DNA from: Joostella atrarenae
Lineage (GTDB): Bacteria > Bacteroidota > Bacteroidia > Flavobacteriales > Flavobacteriaceae
Assembly: GCF_021764745.1 (NCBI RefSeq)
Contig: NZ_JAETXX010000011.1
Location: forward strand, 1 to 64,000
DNA length: 64,000 bases
Direction: 5' to 3'
Both the position numbers and the translations under genes were made by a program. Positions within the stretch are counted from its first letter, which is position 1. Every line of letters starts with the position of its first letter. Positions 47,900 through 55,372 of this stretch are shown here, one piece after another. Below the pieces are notes generated by a model. The model ran no database searches. It saw only the letters and a program-made list of their open reading frames with translations, and was not told where the DNA came from.

Positions 47900-48229
47900 A
47901 TGATTGCGTTAGCTTCAATATTAATATTTATAGGTTTTTACTGCTTGTATAGCGGATCTAAAAAGGCTACTTTAAACACTTCCGTAATTGATAATTGGTT
48001 TCAAAAGGAAAATGAAAATTTAAAGTTTGTAGGCCCTATTTTATTAATAGCGGCACTCGTTATTTCAGTTTTAGAAAAAGGCTTTGCCTCAGGAATTTTC
48101 TTGTGGTTTATTATCCTAATGACAATAGGGAGTTTAATTGTAATCCTCTCTCCTTTAAAAATACTGAATTATAAAACTGTACTAGTATCGTTTATCTTTA
48201 TTGTAATTATTGAAAACTTTATCCTATAA
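47900..48229 (+). CDS. DUF3325-like small membrane protein
   Basis: A 109-residue protein with four hydrophobic segments (about 1-17, 43-58, 65-82 and 92-109) and a short charged loop (DNWFQKENENLK). Position and size fit the DUF3325-type protein that precedes DUF3649 and PepSY membrane proteins in bacterial iron-uptake loci; the assignment rests on context more than on motifs. The next gene starts 2 bp after its stop. Confidence 0.65.
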   Translation: MIALASILIFIGFYCLYSGSKKATLNTSVIDNWFQKENENLKFVGPILLIAALVISVLEKGFASGIFLWFIILMTIGSLIVILSPLKILNYKTVLVSFIFIVIIENFIL

Positions 48230-48231
48230 TT

Positions 48232-48537
48232 ATGCCAGCAAATAAAAAACATCTTACTGCATCTCCATCGCAAAGATTCGCTAAAATATCTGCTGGTTTT
48301 TTGGGTGGATATTTAGTTACCATAACCTTACACTTAGCATTAGCATCATGGCTTAATCATGTAAATGTTATGATTACCTCAACATATTCAGGGTTTATAC
48401 TTTGGTGCGTTCTCATGATTCTTGCTTTTCTAAGCAAAAATGGATGGAAAGTATGGGCACTTTACTTACTACTCGCTGGTCTGTTTTATTTAGCATTTTA
48501 TTTTGGTAAAATTTATAACCCTATTATCCCTTCGTAA
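48232..48537 (+). CDS. DUF3649-like small membrane protein
   Basis: A 101-residue protein with a polar N-terminus (SPSQRFAKISAGFLGGY) and three membrane segments. The RxxxxSRxxAAxxGGY-like N-terminal pattern and the order of neighbours fit the DUF3649 iron-uptake-associated family. Its start follows the previous stop by 2 bp, and its own stop directly abuts the next ATG (48538), so the three membrane genes are translationally coupled. Confidence 0.65.
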   Translation: MPANKKHLTASPSQRFAKISAGFLGGYLVTITLHLALASWLNHVNVMITSTYSGFILWCVLMILAFLSKNGWKVWALYLLLAGLFYLAFYFGKIYNPIIPS

Positions 48538-50088
48538 ATGAACAATCGTTCTTATAATATATTTTTTCACCTACATACCATTAGCGGTATTATAATAAGT
48601 GCTGCTCTATTTGTAATTTTCTTTGCAGGTTCCTTTTCATTTTTTAGAGATGAAATAGCAAACTGGCAAAAAAATGAAGAAGTAGCCGCTGTAGATAAAG
48701 GAATTACCATAAACATAGATACCGTAATCGATTCCCTAGAAAACACATACAACCTCTACGGAAGAGATTTGGAGATTGCAAAGCATTATAATGAAAGGAG
48801 AGTAGATATAAATATAGGTGCTACAAAAGATACCCTAGCTGCTGAAGAAGATAAAGCAGGGGCTTTCTTTTATTTGGACACAGAAAACTTTAATACCTAT
48901 AATTACATCGAATCGTATACTTTAGGAGAATTTTTATACCGTTTACATTTCTTTGCTCAAATCCCCTACCCCGCTGGATATTACCTTTCTGGATTCGTAG
49001 CTTTCTTTTTTCTATTCGCCATCATTACTGGGGTATTAATACATTGGGATAAGATCATTTCAAACTTTTATATCTTCCGCCCACGAGCTAAATTAAAAAC
49101 GATCTGGACAGATGCACATACGGCATTGGGAGTTATAGGACTTCCTTTTCAATTTATATATGCCGTTACTGGAGTGTTTTTTATGCTGAGTATTCTTATG
49201 GCTGCTCCAAGTGTATTATTGCTTTATGATGGAGACCAAGAACAGATGTATCAAGATTTAGAATATACAGATAAACCAGTTGCTCTAAATTATAATAAAC
49301 TTTCATCTATTCCTTCTGTTGAAAAATATATCAGTAACACGAAAGAAGAATGGAAAGACTTTAATATTACCCATATCCATGTTTATAATTACGGAGATGA
49401 GGCTATGCAAGTTGCTATTGAAGGGGAACTAGATAAACATGTTGAGTTTACTGGAACTGGAAAAGTAATTTATAAAGCGTCTACTGGAGTCGAACTTTAT
49501 AAAAAAGATCCTTATTCTGAAAACACATATCTCGATGGAGTAAAAACAGCTATGTATAGACTTCATTATGGAGATTATGGCGGTTTTTCGCTAAGAATTA
49601 TAAGTTTTATTCTCGGAATTATTTCTTGTTTTGTAATCATTTCTGGTGTCTTAATATGGCTGGTTGCTAGAGATAAAAAGAATGTTCCTGAAAGAAAACG
49701 TCGTTTTAATCGTTGGCTAGTAAATATCTATATGGCGGTATGTCTAGGTATGTATCCTATTACGGCTTTAAGTTTTATCGTGGTAAAAGTATTTCACCCT
49801 ATAAATCAAACGCAACTGTATCAATTTTACTTTATCGGTTGGTTGCTTATCTCGGTGTTTTTCATCTTAAAAAAGAACTTATATTTCACCAATAAATACA
49901 GTCTTATTTCTGGAAGTATTATTGGATTTCTAATTCCAATATGCAATGGTTTGGTTACTAAAGAATGGTTTTGGACAGCTTTTATAAATGGAAATTATCA
50001 AGCATTTTTTATCGATGTTTTTTGGATTGTATTAGCAACTATAACCCTTCTTGTTAGTTTTAAATTAAAACCGGAAGAGAAGAATTAG
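48538..50088 (+). CDS. PepSY-associated membrane protein (PiuB-like)
   Basis: A 516-residue inner-membrane protein of the PepSY_TM family. It has an N-terminal helix with FHLHTISGIIISAALFVIFFAGSF, a periplasmic PepSY region, a conserved LHFFAQIPYPAGYYLSGFVAFFFLFAIITG helix, DAHTALGVIGLPFQFIYAVTG, a second PepSY-like region, and RLHYGDYGGFSLRIISFILGI. Conserved His residues sit at the helix ends, as expected for the group proposed to reduce or handle ferric siderophores. It is last in the uptake operon. Confidence 0.88.
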   Translation: MNNRSYNIFFHLHTISGIIISAALFVIFFAGSFSFFRDEIANWQKNEEVAAVDKGITINIDTVIDSLENTYNLYGRDLEIAKHYNERRVDINIGATKDTLAAEEDKAGAFFYLDTENFNTYNYIESYTLGEFLYRLHFFAQIPYPAGYYLSGFVAFFFLFAIITGVLIHWDKIISNFYIFRPRAKLKTIWTDAHTALGVIGLPFQFIYAVTGVFFMLSILMAAPSVLLLYDGDQEQMYQDLEYTDKPVALNYNKLSSIPSVEKYISNTKEEWKDFNITHIHVYNYGDEAMQVAIEGELDKHVEFTGTGKVIYKASTGVELYKKDPYSENTYLDGVKTAMYRLHYGDYGGFSLRIISFILGIISCFVIISGVLIWLVARDKKNVPERKRRFNRWLVNIYMAVCLGMYPITALSFIVVKVFHPINQTQLYQFYFIGWLLISVFFILKKNLYFTNKYSLISGSIIGFLIPICNGLVTKEWFWTAFINGNYQAFFIDVFWIVLATITLLVSFKLKPEEKN

Positions 50089-50430
50089 TTAGTATAAAGT
50101 TTCTAACTCTTTTAATATTGGAATAAGAACTTCGCTATTTATGGCTTCGGGTGTATAATAGCGAAGTGATTTTATCATTTTCCGATTTTCTGTCACTAAG
50201 AGCTCTTTAAACTTGGTGATTTCAAATCCCTTCCAAAAGCACACATCCACATATCCTTTGGTTACATTAAAATAGCAGAATGGTTTTCCGTTAAGGTAAA
50301 AAAAAGGAATTTTGTATTTATATTTTAATTCTAGATTTGGCAATGTAGCCGTTACAAGAATTTGCAATTCCAAGAGCATACTTCTGTATGGTTCTTTCTG
50401 GTTTAGAATATAGACTTCAGCAGGATTCAT
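50089..50430 (-). CDS. DUF1801-domain protein
   Basis: A 113-residue soluble protein. The DUF1801 pattern is clear: LNQKEPYRSMLLELQILV at the start, LKYKYKIPFFYLNGKPFCYFN (K-x-P-F-Y loop) in the middle, and YVDVCFWKG toward the C-terminal half. The family is of unknown function, with a small alpha/beta fold related to YdhG. Its stop codon directly abuts the stop codon of the convergent PepSY gene, leaving no intergenic terminator. Confidence 0.88.
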   Translation of the reverse strand: MNPAEVYILNQKEPYRSMLLELQILVTATLPNLELKYKYKIPFFYLNGKPFCYFNVTKGYVDVCFWKGFEITKFKELLVTENRKMIKSLRYYTPEAINSEVLIPILKELETLY

Positions 50431-50611
50431 TTTATGAATTTAATATAAGTAATTGACAATTCAGAAAGTATAATACGTTTTCTTAATACTACAATTTCAT
50501 TCAGTATACAAAATTTCGTAATTTTACTATTAAAATATATTATCACTTGTTAATTCTAAATTTTAGTTTTTTAAGAAAATAAAATTTATTTTAGCATAAA
50601 AATTATACAAC

Positions 50612-51265
50612 ATGAAGAAGAAACTCATTATCCCATTTTTAGCATTAGTATTAGTTTATGCTTGTGGAACTACTACAGACATTACTGCTTCTTGGGCAAA
50701 TAAAGAAGCTTTTACAACTAAAAAATACAAAAGTGTATTTATCGCTGCAATCACAGGAAATGTACCTAACAAAACTATTATCGAGAACGAATTAGGTTTC
50801 CAATTACAACAAAGAGGTATTACTACCACTAAAAGTCACGATGTATTCCCTGGGACTTTCACTAAAGATAACAAGCCTACAAAAGAGGTTTTACTTGGAG
50901 GAATTAAAGAATCTAAGAGTGAAGCTATTCTAACAGTTACGCTTCGTGATCAAGAAGACGAAACAAGATATGTACAAGGTAACAGCTATATGTATAATCC
51001 AATAGGTTACGGATATGGTTATTATGGTAATTTCTACGGATATTACAACAATGCATATGGATACGGATATGATCCTGGATACTACACTACAGACAAAGTA
51101 TATTATTTAGAAACTAATATCTATGATGCAGAGAGCCAAGAATTAATCTGGTCTGCACAATCTAAAACATACAATCCTAACAACATTGAAGACTTTACAA
51201 AAGGGTACACAGATGCTGTTATTTCTAAACTTCAAAAAGATGGTATTTTAGCAAAACTAAAATAG
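50612..51265 (+). CDS. Lipoprotein with Gly/Tyr-rich insertion (DUF4136-like)
   Basis: A 217-residue protein with a lipoprotein-type signal (VYAC, Cys18). It starts GTTTDITASWANKEAFTTKKYKSVFIAAI and continues with LGFQLQQRGITTTKSHDVFPG, the pattern of periplasmic lipoproteins related to DUF4136. A Gly/Tyr-rich insertion (about 128-158; YGYGYYGNFYGYY) interrupts the fold before YYLETNIYDAESQELIWSAQSKTYNP. A similar Tyr/Gly/Trp-rich insertion occurs in the DUF4136 protein at 53776. Function is unknown; an envelope role is inferred. It has its own terminator. Confidence 0.78.
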   Translation: MKKKLIIPFLALVLVYACGTTTDITASWANKEAFTTKKYKSVFIAAITGNVPNKTIIENELGFQLQQRGITTTKSHDVFPGTFTKDNKPTKEVLLGGIKESKSEAILTVTLRDQEDETRYVQGNSYMYNPIGYGYGYYGNFYGYYNNAYGYGYDPGYYTTDKVYYLETNIYDAESQELIWSAQSKTYNPNNIEDFTKGYTDAVISKLQKDGILAKLK

Positions 51266-51293
51266 ACTTTCTTTAAAAGAAGCAACTTATTAT

Positions 51294-51333
51294 AAAAACG
51301 GTTATCGTAAATATTTACGATAACCGTTTTTAC
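51294..51333 (+). terminator. Rho-independent terminator
   Basis: A near-perfect palindrome (51294-51311 with 51314-51331, core AACGGTTATCGTAAA) ends in T5, just past the lipoprotein stop. Confidence 0.85.
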
Positions 51334-51447
51334 ATTTAAAAATATCTACTATATTTATAGTACTGTAGAAAATACATATATTCTACACTATAAACTCTCC
51401 CCCTCCCTATAATTAAATAGGTAAATAATTTAATTTTTTATTGAAAC

Positions 51448-52488
51448 ATGTATGTAAAGAACTTTACACTTTTAAAACTATTATTAGTTTTTACTGTATT
51501 TATAAGTTTCCAAAATACTCAAGCTCAAACTGCAGATACACTTGCATTAGATAATGGGGATATAATTGTGGGAGAGATTAAAGAAATGAAAAATGGAGTT
51601 TTAACTATTGAAACAGATTATAGCGATAGTGACTTTACGGTAAAATGGATTAAGGTAGATAGGATTAGTAGTAACCAACACTATTTGGTTACACTTACTA
51701 ATGGCGTTAGACTTAATACAGATTTACATACCAAAGCAGGTGAATCGGGGGTTGTAGATTTAACAGATATAAATCAAACGGTTACCGTTAATATAGAAGA
51801 TATTGTTTATGTAAAAGCTGTAAAAACAAGCTTCTTTTCTCGTTTAAGTGCATCTCTGTCTGTTGGTTACAACTTCACTAAAAGTAATAATTTGAGTCAG
51901 TTTACAGTTCGAAGTAGCCTCGGTTACATAGCCGATAAATGGGGATTTAGTGGGAGCTACAACTCCGTTCGTAGTAAACAAGATGATGTTGATGAAACCA
52001 ATAGAACCGATGCTAATATTGGAGGGAAATACTTTTTAAAGAACGACTGGTTTGTTGCTTTATCTGGAGATTTCTTATCGAATGACGAACAGAAATTAGA
52101 CTTACGAACCACGATAAAAGCAGGGGTTGGAAAATATATCATCCATTCCAATCGCGTTTATTTTGCAACTGGTGGAGGTTTGGCACTCAACAACGAGAAA
52201 TTCTCCGATGATGCAAATACGAGCAGAAATAGTATGGAGGCATATTTAGGATTAGAATTAAATATGTTTGATTTTGACGACATTAGTTTGTATTCAAACT
52301 TAACCGCTTATCCAAGTTTAACAGAGTCGGGAAGGGTGAGAACAGATTTTTCTTTAGATCTAAAGTATGATTTACCTTATGAGTTTTTCGTAAAAGTAGG
52401 GTTTACTCATAACTTCGATAGTAAGCCTATTGAAGATGCTGCAAAAGTGGATTACATTTTCCAAACAACATTTGGTTGGGAGCTATAA
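51448..52488 (+). CDS. DUF481-domain outer-membrane protein (YdiY-like)
   Basis: A 346-residue protein with a signal peptide ending TQAQ. The first part (about 30-125) is a repeated beta module: DTLALDNGDIIVGEIKEMKNGVLTIETDYSDSDFTVKW, then VTLTNGVRLN. From about 135 onward comes a DUF481 barrel (SLSVGYNFTKSNNLSQF, AGVGKYIIHSNRVYFATGGG) ending QTTFGWEL. The family is induced by salt or acid in other bacteria, but no regulation can be read here. It is first of five closely spaced envelope genes (gaps of 36, 31, 32 and 6 bp). Confidence 0.85.
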   Translation: MYVKNFTLLKLLLVFTVFISFQNTQAQTADTLALDNGDIIVGEIKEMKNGVLTIETDYSDSDFTVKWIKVDRISSNQHYLVTLTNGVRLNTDLHTKAGESGVVDLTDINQTVTVNIEDIVYVKAVKTSFFSRLSASLSVGYNFTKSNNLSQFTVRSSLGYIADKWGFSGSYNSVRSKQDDVDETNRTDANIGGKYFLKNDWFVALSGDFLSNDEQKLDLRTTIKAGVGKYIIHSNRVYFATGGGLALNNEKFSDDANTSRNSMEAYLGLELNMFDFDDISLYSNLTAYPSLTESGRVRTDFSLDLKYDLPYEFFVKVGFTHNFDSKPIEDAAKVDYIFQTTFGWEL

Positions 52489-52524
52489 AGCACAATCATA
52501 AAATAAATCATAACAAAAAAAGTC

Positions 52525-53142
52525 ATGAAAAAAGCACATTCCCTGAAAGCGTTTAAAAAGAGTTACTATATCTTTTTTGTCTTTGCAATGATTACTGTTG
52601 GTATAAATGCTCAAGAAATAGAAAATGAAAACACAACAGAAGAAACAGAAGAAACAGAAGATGTTTATAATGAAGAAGAAGAGTCCGAAGAATTTAAAAA
52701 GCATAAACTAGCAATATTTACAGGATATAGCTGGATTCCTCAAGGAGAAAATAATGAAACTGGCGACAGAGAAACTCTTTTTGTCCCTTCTATTGGTTTC
52801 TCTTATGAATATTGGTTCTCAGAAAAATGGGGAATAGGAACTTATGATGATGTCGAAATTATTAAATATAAAATTGACCGTGAAGGGGAAGAAGATCTTG
52901 AACGTGAAAATGCATTTGCATTAACAGTTGGTGTTGTAAGGGAGATTTTACCTCTCTGGACATTTGTTCTTGGTGGTGGTGTAGACATCGATAAAAATGA
53001 AACCCTTCCTATTTTACACTTGGCTACCGAGTATGTAATTCTAGAAAAAAATAACAACGAGCTTTCTGTCAGCCTATCCTATAATTTTAAAGAATATTAC
53101 GATACGTTCTCTATAGGCTTCGTTTACGGTAAGAAATTTTAA
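52525..53142 (+). CDS. Secreted small beta-barrel protein, unknown
   Basis: A 205-residue protein with a signal peptide (ending INAQ, near 31), an acidic Glu/Thr-rich linker (about 32-58), then an outer-membrane-like beta-barrel (LAIFTGYSWIPQGE, FVPSIGFSYEYWFSEKWGIGTYDDVEI, VSLSYNFKEYYDTFSIGFVYGKKF). It ends in Phe as expected for barrels. The glutamate-rich linker is unusual. No named family was recognised. It is the second gene of the envelope operon. Confidence 0.78.
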   Translation: MKKAHSLKAFKKSYYIFFVFAMITVGINAQEIENENTTEETEETEDVYNEEEESEEFKKHKLAIFTGYSWIPQGENNETGDRETLFVPSIGFSYEYWFSEKWGIGTYDDVEIIKYKIDREGEEDLERENAFALTVGVVREILPLWTFVLGGGVDIDKNETLPILHLATEYVILEKNNNELSVSLSYNFKEYYDTFSIGFVYGKKF

Positions 53143-53173
53143 TCATAAAAATTAACAATTAAATTATTTAATC

Positions 53174-53743
53174 ATGCTAAGATCTCTTACAAAAAACTGG
53201 TGGGCACTCGCTCTAAAAGGAATAATTCTAATCATTTTTTCTGTTCTAATTTTTATGAATCCTGCTGTCACTGCCACCGGTTTGGCATTATGGATAGCCT
53301 TTTTAATGATTGCTGATGGGGTATTTACAATTATTGCAGCTATTGCAAGTTGGAAAGAAATAGAAGATAAATGGCTTATTCTATTGGAAGGAGCTGTAAG
53401 TCTAATTTTAGGTATCATTCTTTTAAATATGCCTCAGCTTACGTTATTGATTGTTGGCTTTACCATCGCTTTCTGGTTCATCTTTGGAGGTGTTAGTAGA
53501 ATTGCCATGGGAATCCAAGTGCGTAAAGAAATTAAAGGGGAAGGTTGGATCATCCTTGGAGGTGTTTTAGCCGTTATTTTTGGACTTATTATACTTTCAG
53601 CGCCAACAATAGGAGTTACTTATGTAATGTGGATTATGGCATTTTCAGCACTTCTTATTGGTATTGTATCTATAATTGTTGCTTTCAAATTAAAAAAAGG
53701 AGACAAGTGGCTGAAAGAGAATCTTGAAGAAATTCAAGGATAA
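53174..53743 (+). CDS. HdeD-family (DUF308) membrane protein
   Basis: A 189-residue inner-membrane protein of six helices in three repeats of WW-x-L-x-x-G-x-x-x-I-x-G type: NWWALALKGIILIIFSVLIFMNP, KWLILLEGAVSLILGIILLNMP and GWIILGGVLAVIFGLIILSAP. This is the DUF308/HdeD pattern. E. coli HdeD is linked to acid resistance at high cell density; that role is not established here. It is the third gene of the envelope operon. Confidence 0.9.
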   Translation: MLRSLTKNWWALALKGIILIIFSVLIFMNPAVTATGLALWIAFLMIADGVFTIIAAIASWKEIEDKWLILLEGAVSLILGIILLNMPQLTLLIVGFTIAFWFIFGGVSRIAMGIQVRKEIKGEGWIILGGVLAVIFGLIILSAPTIGVTYVMWIMAFSALLIGIVSIIVAFKLKKGDKWLKENLEEIQG

Positions 53744-53775
53744 ACTTAAATCTAATTTTAATTCTAATTATAAAA

Positions 53776-54429
53776 ATGAAAAAGAGAAACATTTCACTAA
53801 AACTGGCATCCCTTTTCATAACAATTTTAATGATTAGTTGTTCTGATGATGGACCAGATTATGTAGACGAACTAGATGTTGTCTATACAAATTACGATTC
53901 TAGCTTTGATTTTAGTACTACCACAACGTATGCGCTTCCAGATAGAGTTATAGAGGTTACTGGAGAAAATATAGGTGATACTGATTTTGATGAAGATGTA
54001 GATTATGTAGATCCTGTTTATGGGGATCCAATATTAGCAGGTATAAAAGAAAATATGGATGCCTTTGGATGGCAAGAAGTAGACGAAAGTAGCAATCCAG
54101 ATGTAATTATATTACCTACTGCTATGGATACCGTAAATCTATATTACTATTACGATTGGGGTTATTGGGGTTGGTATTACCCAGGCTGGGGTCCAGGTTG
54201 GGGTTGGTATTATCCTGGTTACTACCCTCCTATTATTAGCGGATATCGCTCAGGGACAATTCTTTTACAAATGACCTATCCTAGTGGTATTGGTGTAAAC
54301 GATAATATTCCAGTGCTATGGACAGGTGCTATAAATGGACTTTTAGAAGGGAGTACTTCTTCTATCCAGACTAGAATAGAGAACACCGTAGACCAAGTGT
54401 TTAAACAATCGCAATACTTAAATAAATAA
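53776..54429 (+). CDS. DUF4136-domain lipoprotein
   Basis: A 217-residue protein with a lipobox-like ISC (Cys22). The DUF4136 features are DFSTTTTYALPDRV (the conserved F/Y-x-T-Y-A-L-P segment), AGIKENMDAFGWQEVDESSNPDVIILPTAM, and a C-terminal NGLLEGSTSSIQTRIENTVDQVFKQ. Between lies a Trp/Gly/Tyr-rich insertion (YYYYDWGYWGWYYPGWGPG, about 125-150). It is followed after 6 bp by a barrel gene, so the two are closely coupled. Confidence 0.87.
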   Translation: MKKRNISLKLASLFITILMISCSDDGPDYVDELDVVYTNYDSSFDFSTTTTYALPDRVIEVTGENIGDTDFDEDVDYVDPVYGDPILAGIKENMDAFGWQEVDESSNPDVIILPTAMDTVNLYYYYDWGYWGWYYPGWGPGWGWYYPGYYPPIISGYRSGTILLQMTYPSGIGVNDNIPVLWTGAINGLLEGSTSSIQTRIENTVDQVFKQSQYLNK

Positions 54430-54435
54430 AAAACG

Positions 54436-55041
54436 ATGAAAAATATTTTTCCTATTATAGCTTTTATCAGTTTTATATCATATTCTGTACAAGCGCAAAA
54501 CATACAATTAAAATCTATCACAGAGTTTAATTATTCTATTGGAGTTCCTACAGGTAATTTAAGCGATTTTATTTCGGAGGTGAGTCCAAGAGGTTTCTCT
54601 ATAGCTTACAAAAGAGCTGTAGCACCCAACCTTTACTTAGGAGGTGAATTTGGGTTTAATGATTTTTATGAAGACTTTCCTTATGATACTTATACCGAAG
54701 GAACTGCTTCTATAACAGGATATCAAACAAGATATAATACCTCTATGCCTATTTTACTGGCTGCAGATTATATCTTTCAAGATAATGCAAAGTTCAAACC
54801 CTATCTTGGACTTGGTATCGGAACCATTTATAACTTAAGAGAAATTGACTTAGGACTCTTTGAAAGTAGTGTAGATACTTGGTTCTTTACGATCAAACCA
54901 GAAGCAGGTATTATTTTTAATATCAATTCTTACACTGGTATCAAAGTAGGTGCTAAATACTACCAAACATTCGATACCAAAGATATCGATGCCTATTCTT
55001 ACTTTAGTTTCGATATTGGTTTTGTCTTAATGCATTTCTAA
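54436..55041 (+). CDS. Outer-membrane beta-barrel protein (OmpW/Opa-like)
   Basis: A 201-residue protein with a signal peptide ending VQAQ (residue 21). It is an eight-stranded barrel pattern: FNYSIGVPTGNLSDF, GFSIAYKRAVAPNLYLGGEFGFNDF, PYLGLGIGTIYNLR, FFTIKPEAGIIFNI, GIKVGAKYYQTF and FSFDIGFVLMHF with a terminal Phe. It belongs to the general small barrel group (outer membrane beta-barrel domain). It is last in the envelope operon and is followed by a terminator. Confidence 0.85.
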   Translation: MKNIFPIIAFISFISYSVQAQNIQLKSITEFNYSIGVPTGNLSDFISEVSPRGFSIAYKRAVAPNLYLGGEFGFNDFYEDFPYDTYTEGTASITGYQTRYNTSMPILLAADYIFQDNAKFKPYLGLGIGTIYNLREIDLGLFESSVDTWFFTIKPEAGIIFNINSYTGIKVGAKYYQTFDTKDIDAYSYFSFDIGFVLMHF

Positions 55042-55372
55042 TATAAAATAATAGTGAGCACCAATGCTCATCAATAGAAAAAAGCGCGTAACACCTAAAT
55101 GTTATGCGCTTTTTAAAACAACCTAACCAATAATATAAATCTAAATCTTTATTTTGAATGGGTTTGTATCTTCTTTTTCATAGCGATTGTTTCCCCCTTC
55201 TTTCTTTTACACAAGATAATAAATGTTTAACAAAAAACAAATATTGTTAAACAAAATTATATGTTAAATATTATAATGTGATTATCCGCTGTCATCTTGT
55301 CATTATAATTCAATTGGTATTTTTTTTGACTACTAGAAAATAGAAATTAATACTAATAAAAAAATTACATAT
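55042..55372. other. Gap with terminator and htpG control region
   Basis: The stem AAAAAAGCGCGTAACA (55078-55093) / TGTTATGCGCTTTT (55100-55114), with one G-T pair, terminates the envelope operon. The stretch from 55221 to 55372 holds a perfect inverted repeat (55224-55253) and an AT-rich leader for htpG. No gene is present. Confidence 0.7.
55224..55253 (+). promoter_or_regulatory. Perfect 30-bp inverted repeat upstream of htpG (candidate operator)
   Basis: The arms TGTTTAACAA (55224-55233) and TTGTTAAACA (55244-55253) are exact reverse complements separated by 10 bp. This spacing puts both halves on one face of the helix. It is not the CIRCE element (TTAGCACTC arms) but has the same geometry. 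It lies 120-150 bp before the htpG start. Confidence 0.55.

Noticed and set aside
55316-55329. Sigma-54-like TTGGTAT-N5-TTGA before htpG
   Set aside because: Both halves deviate from consensus, the -12 C is missing, and the site lies in a T-run where such matches arise easily.
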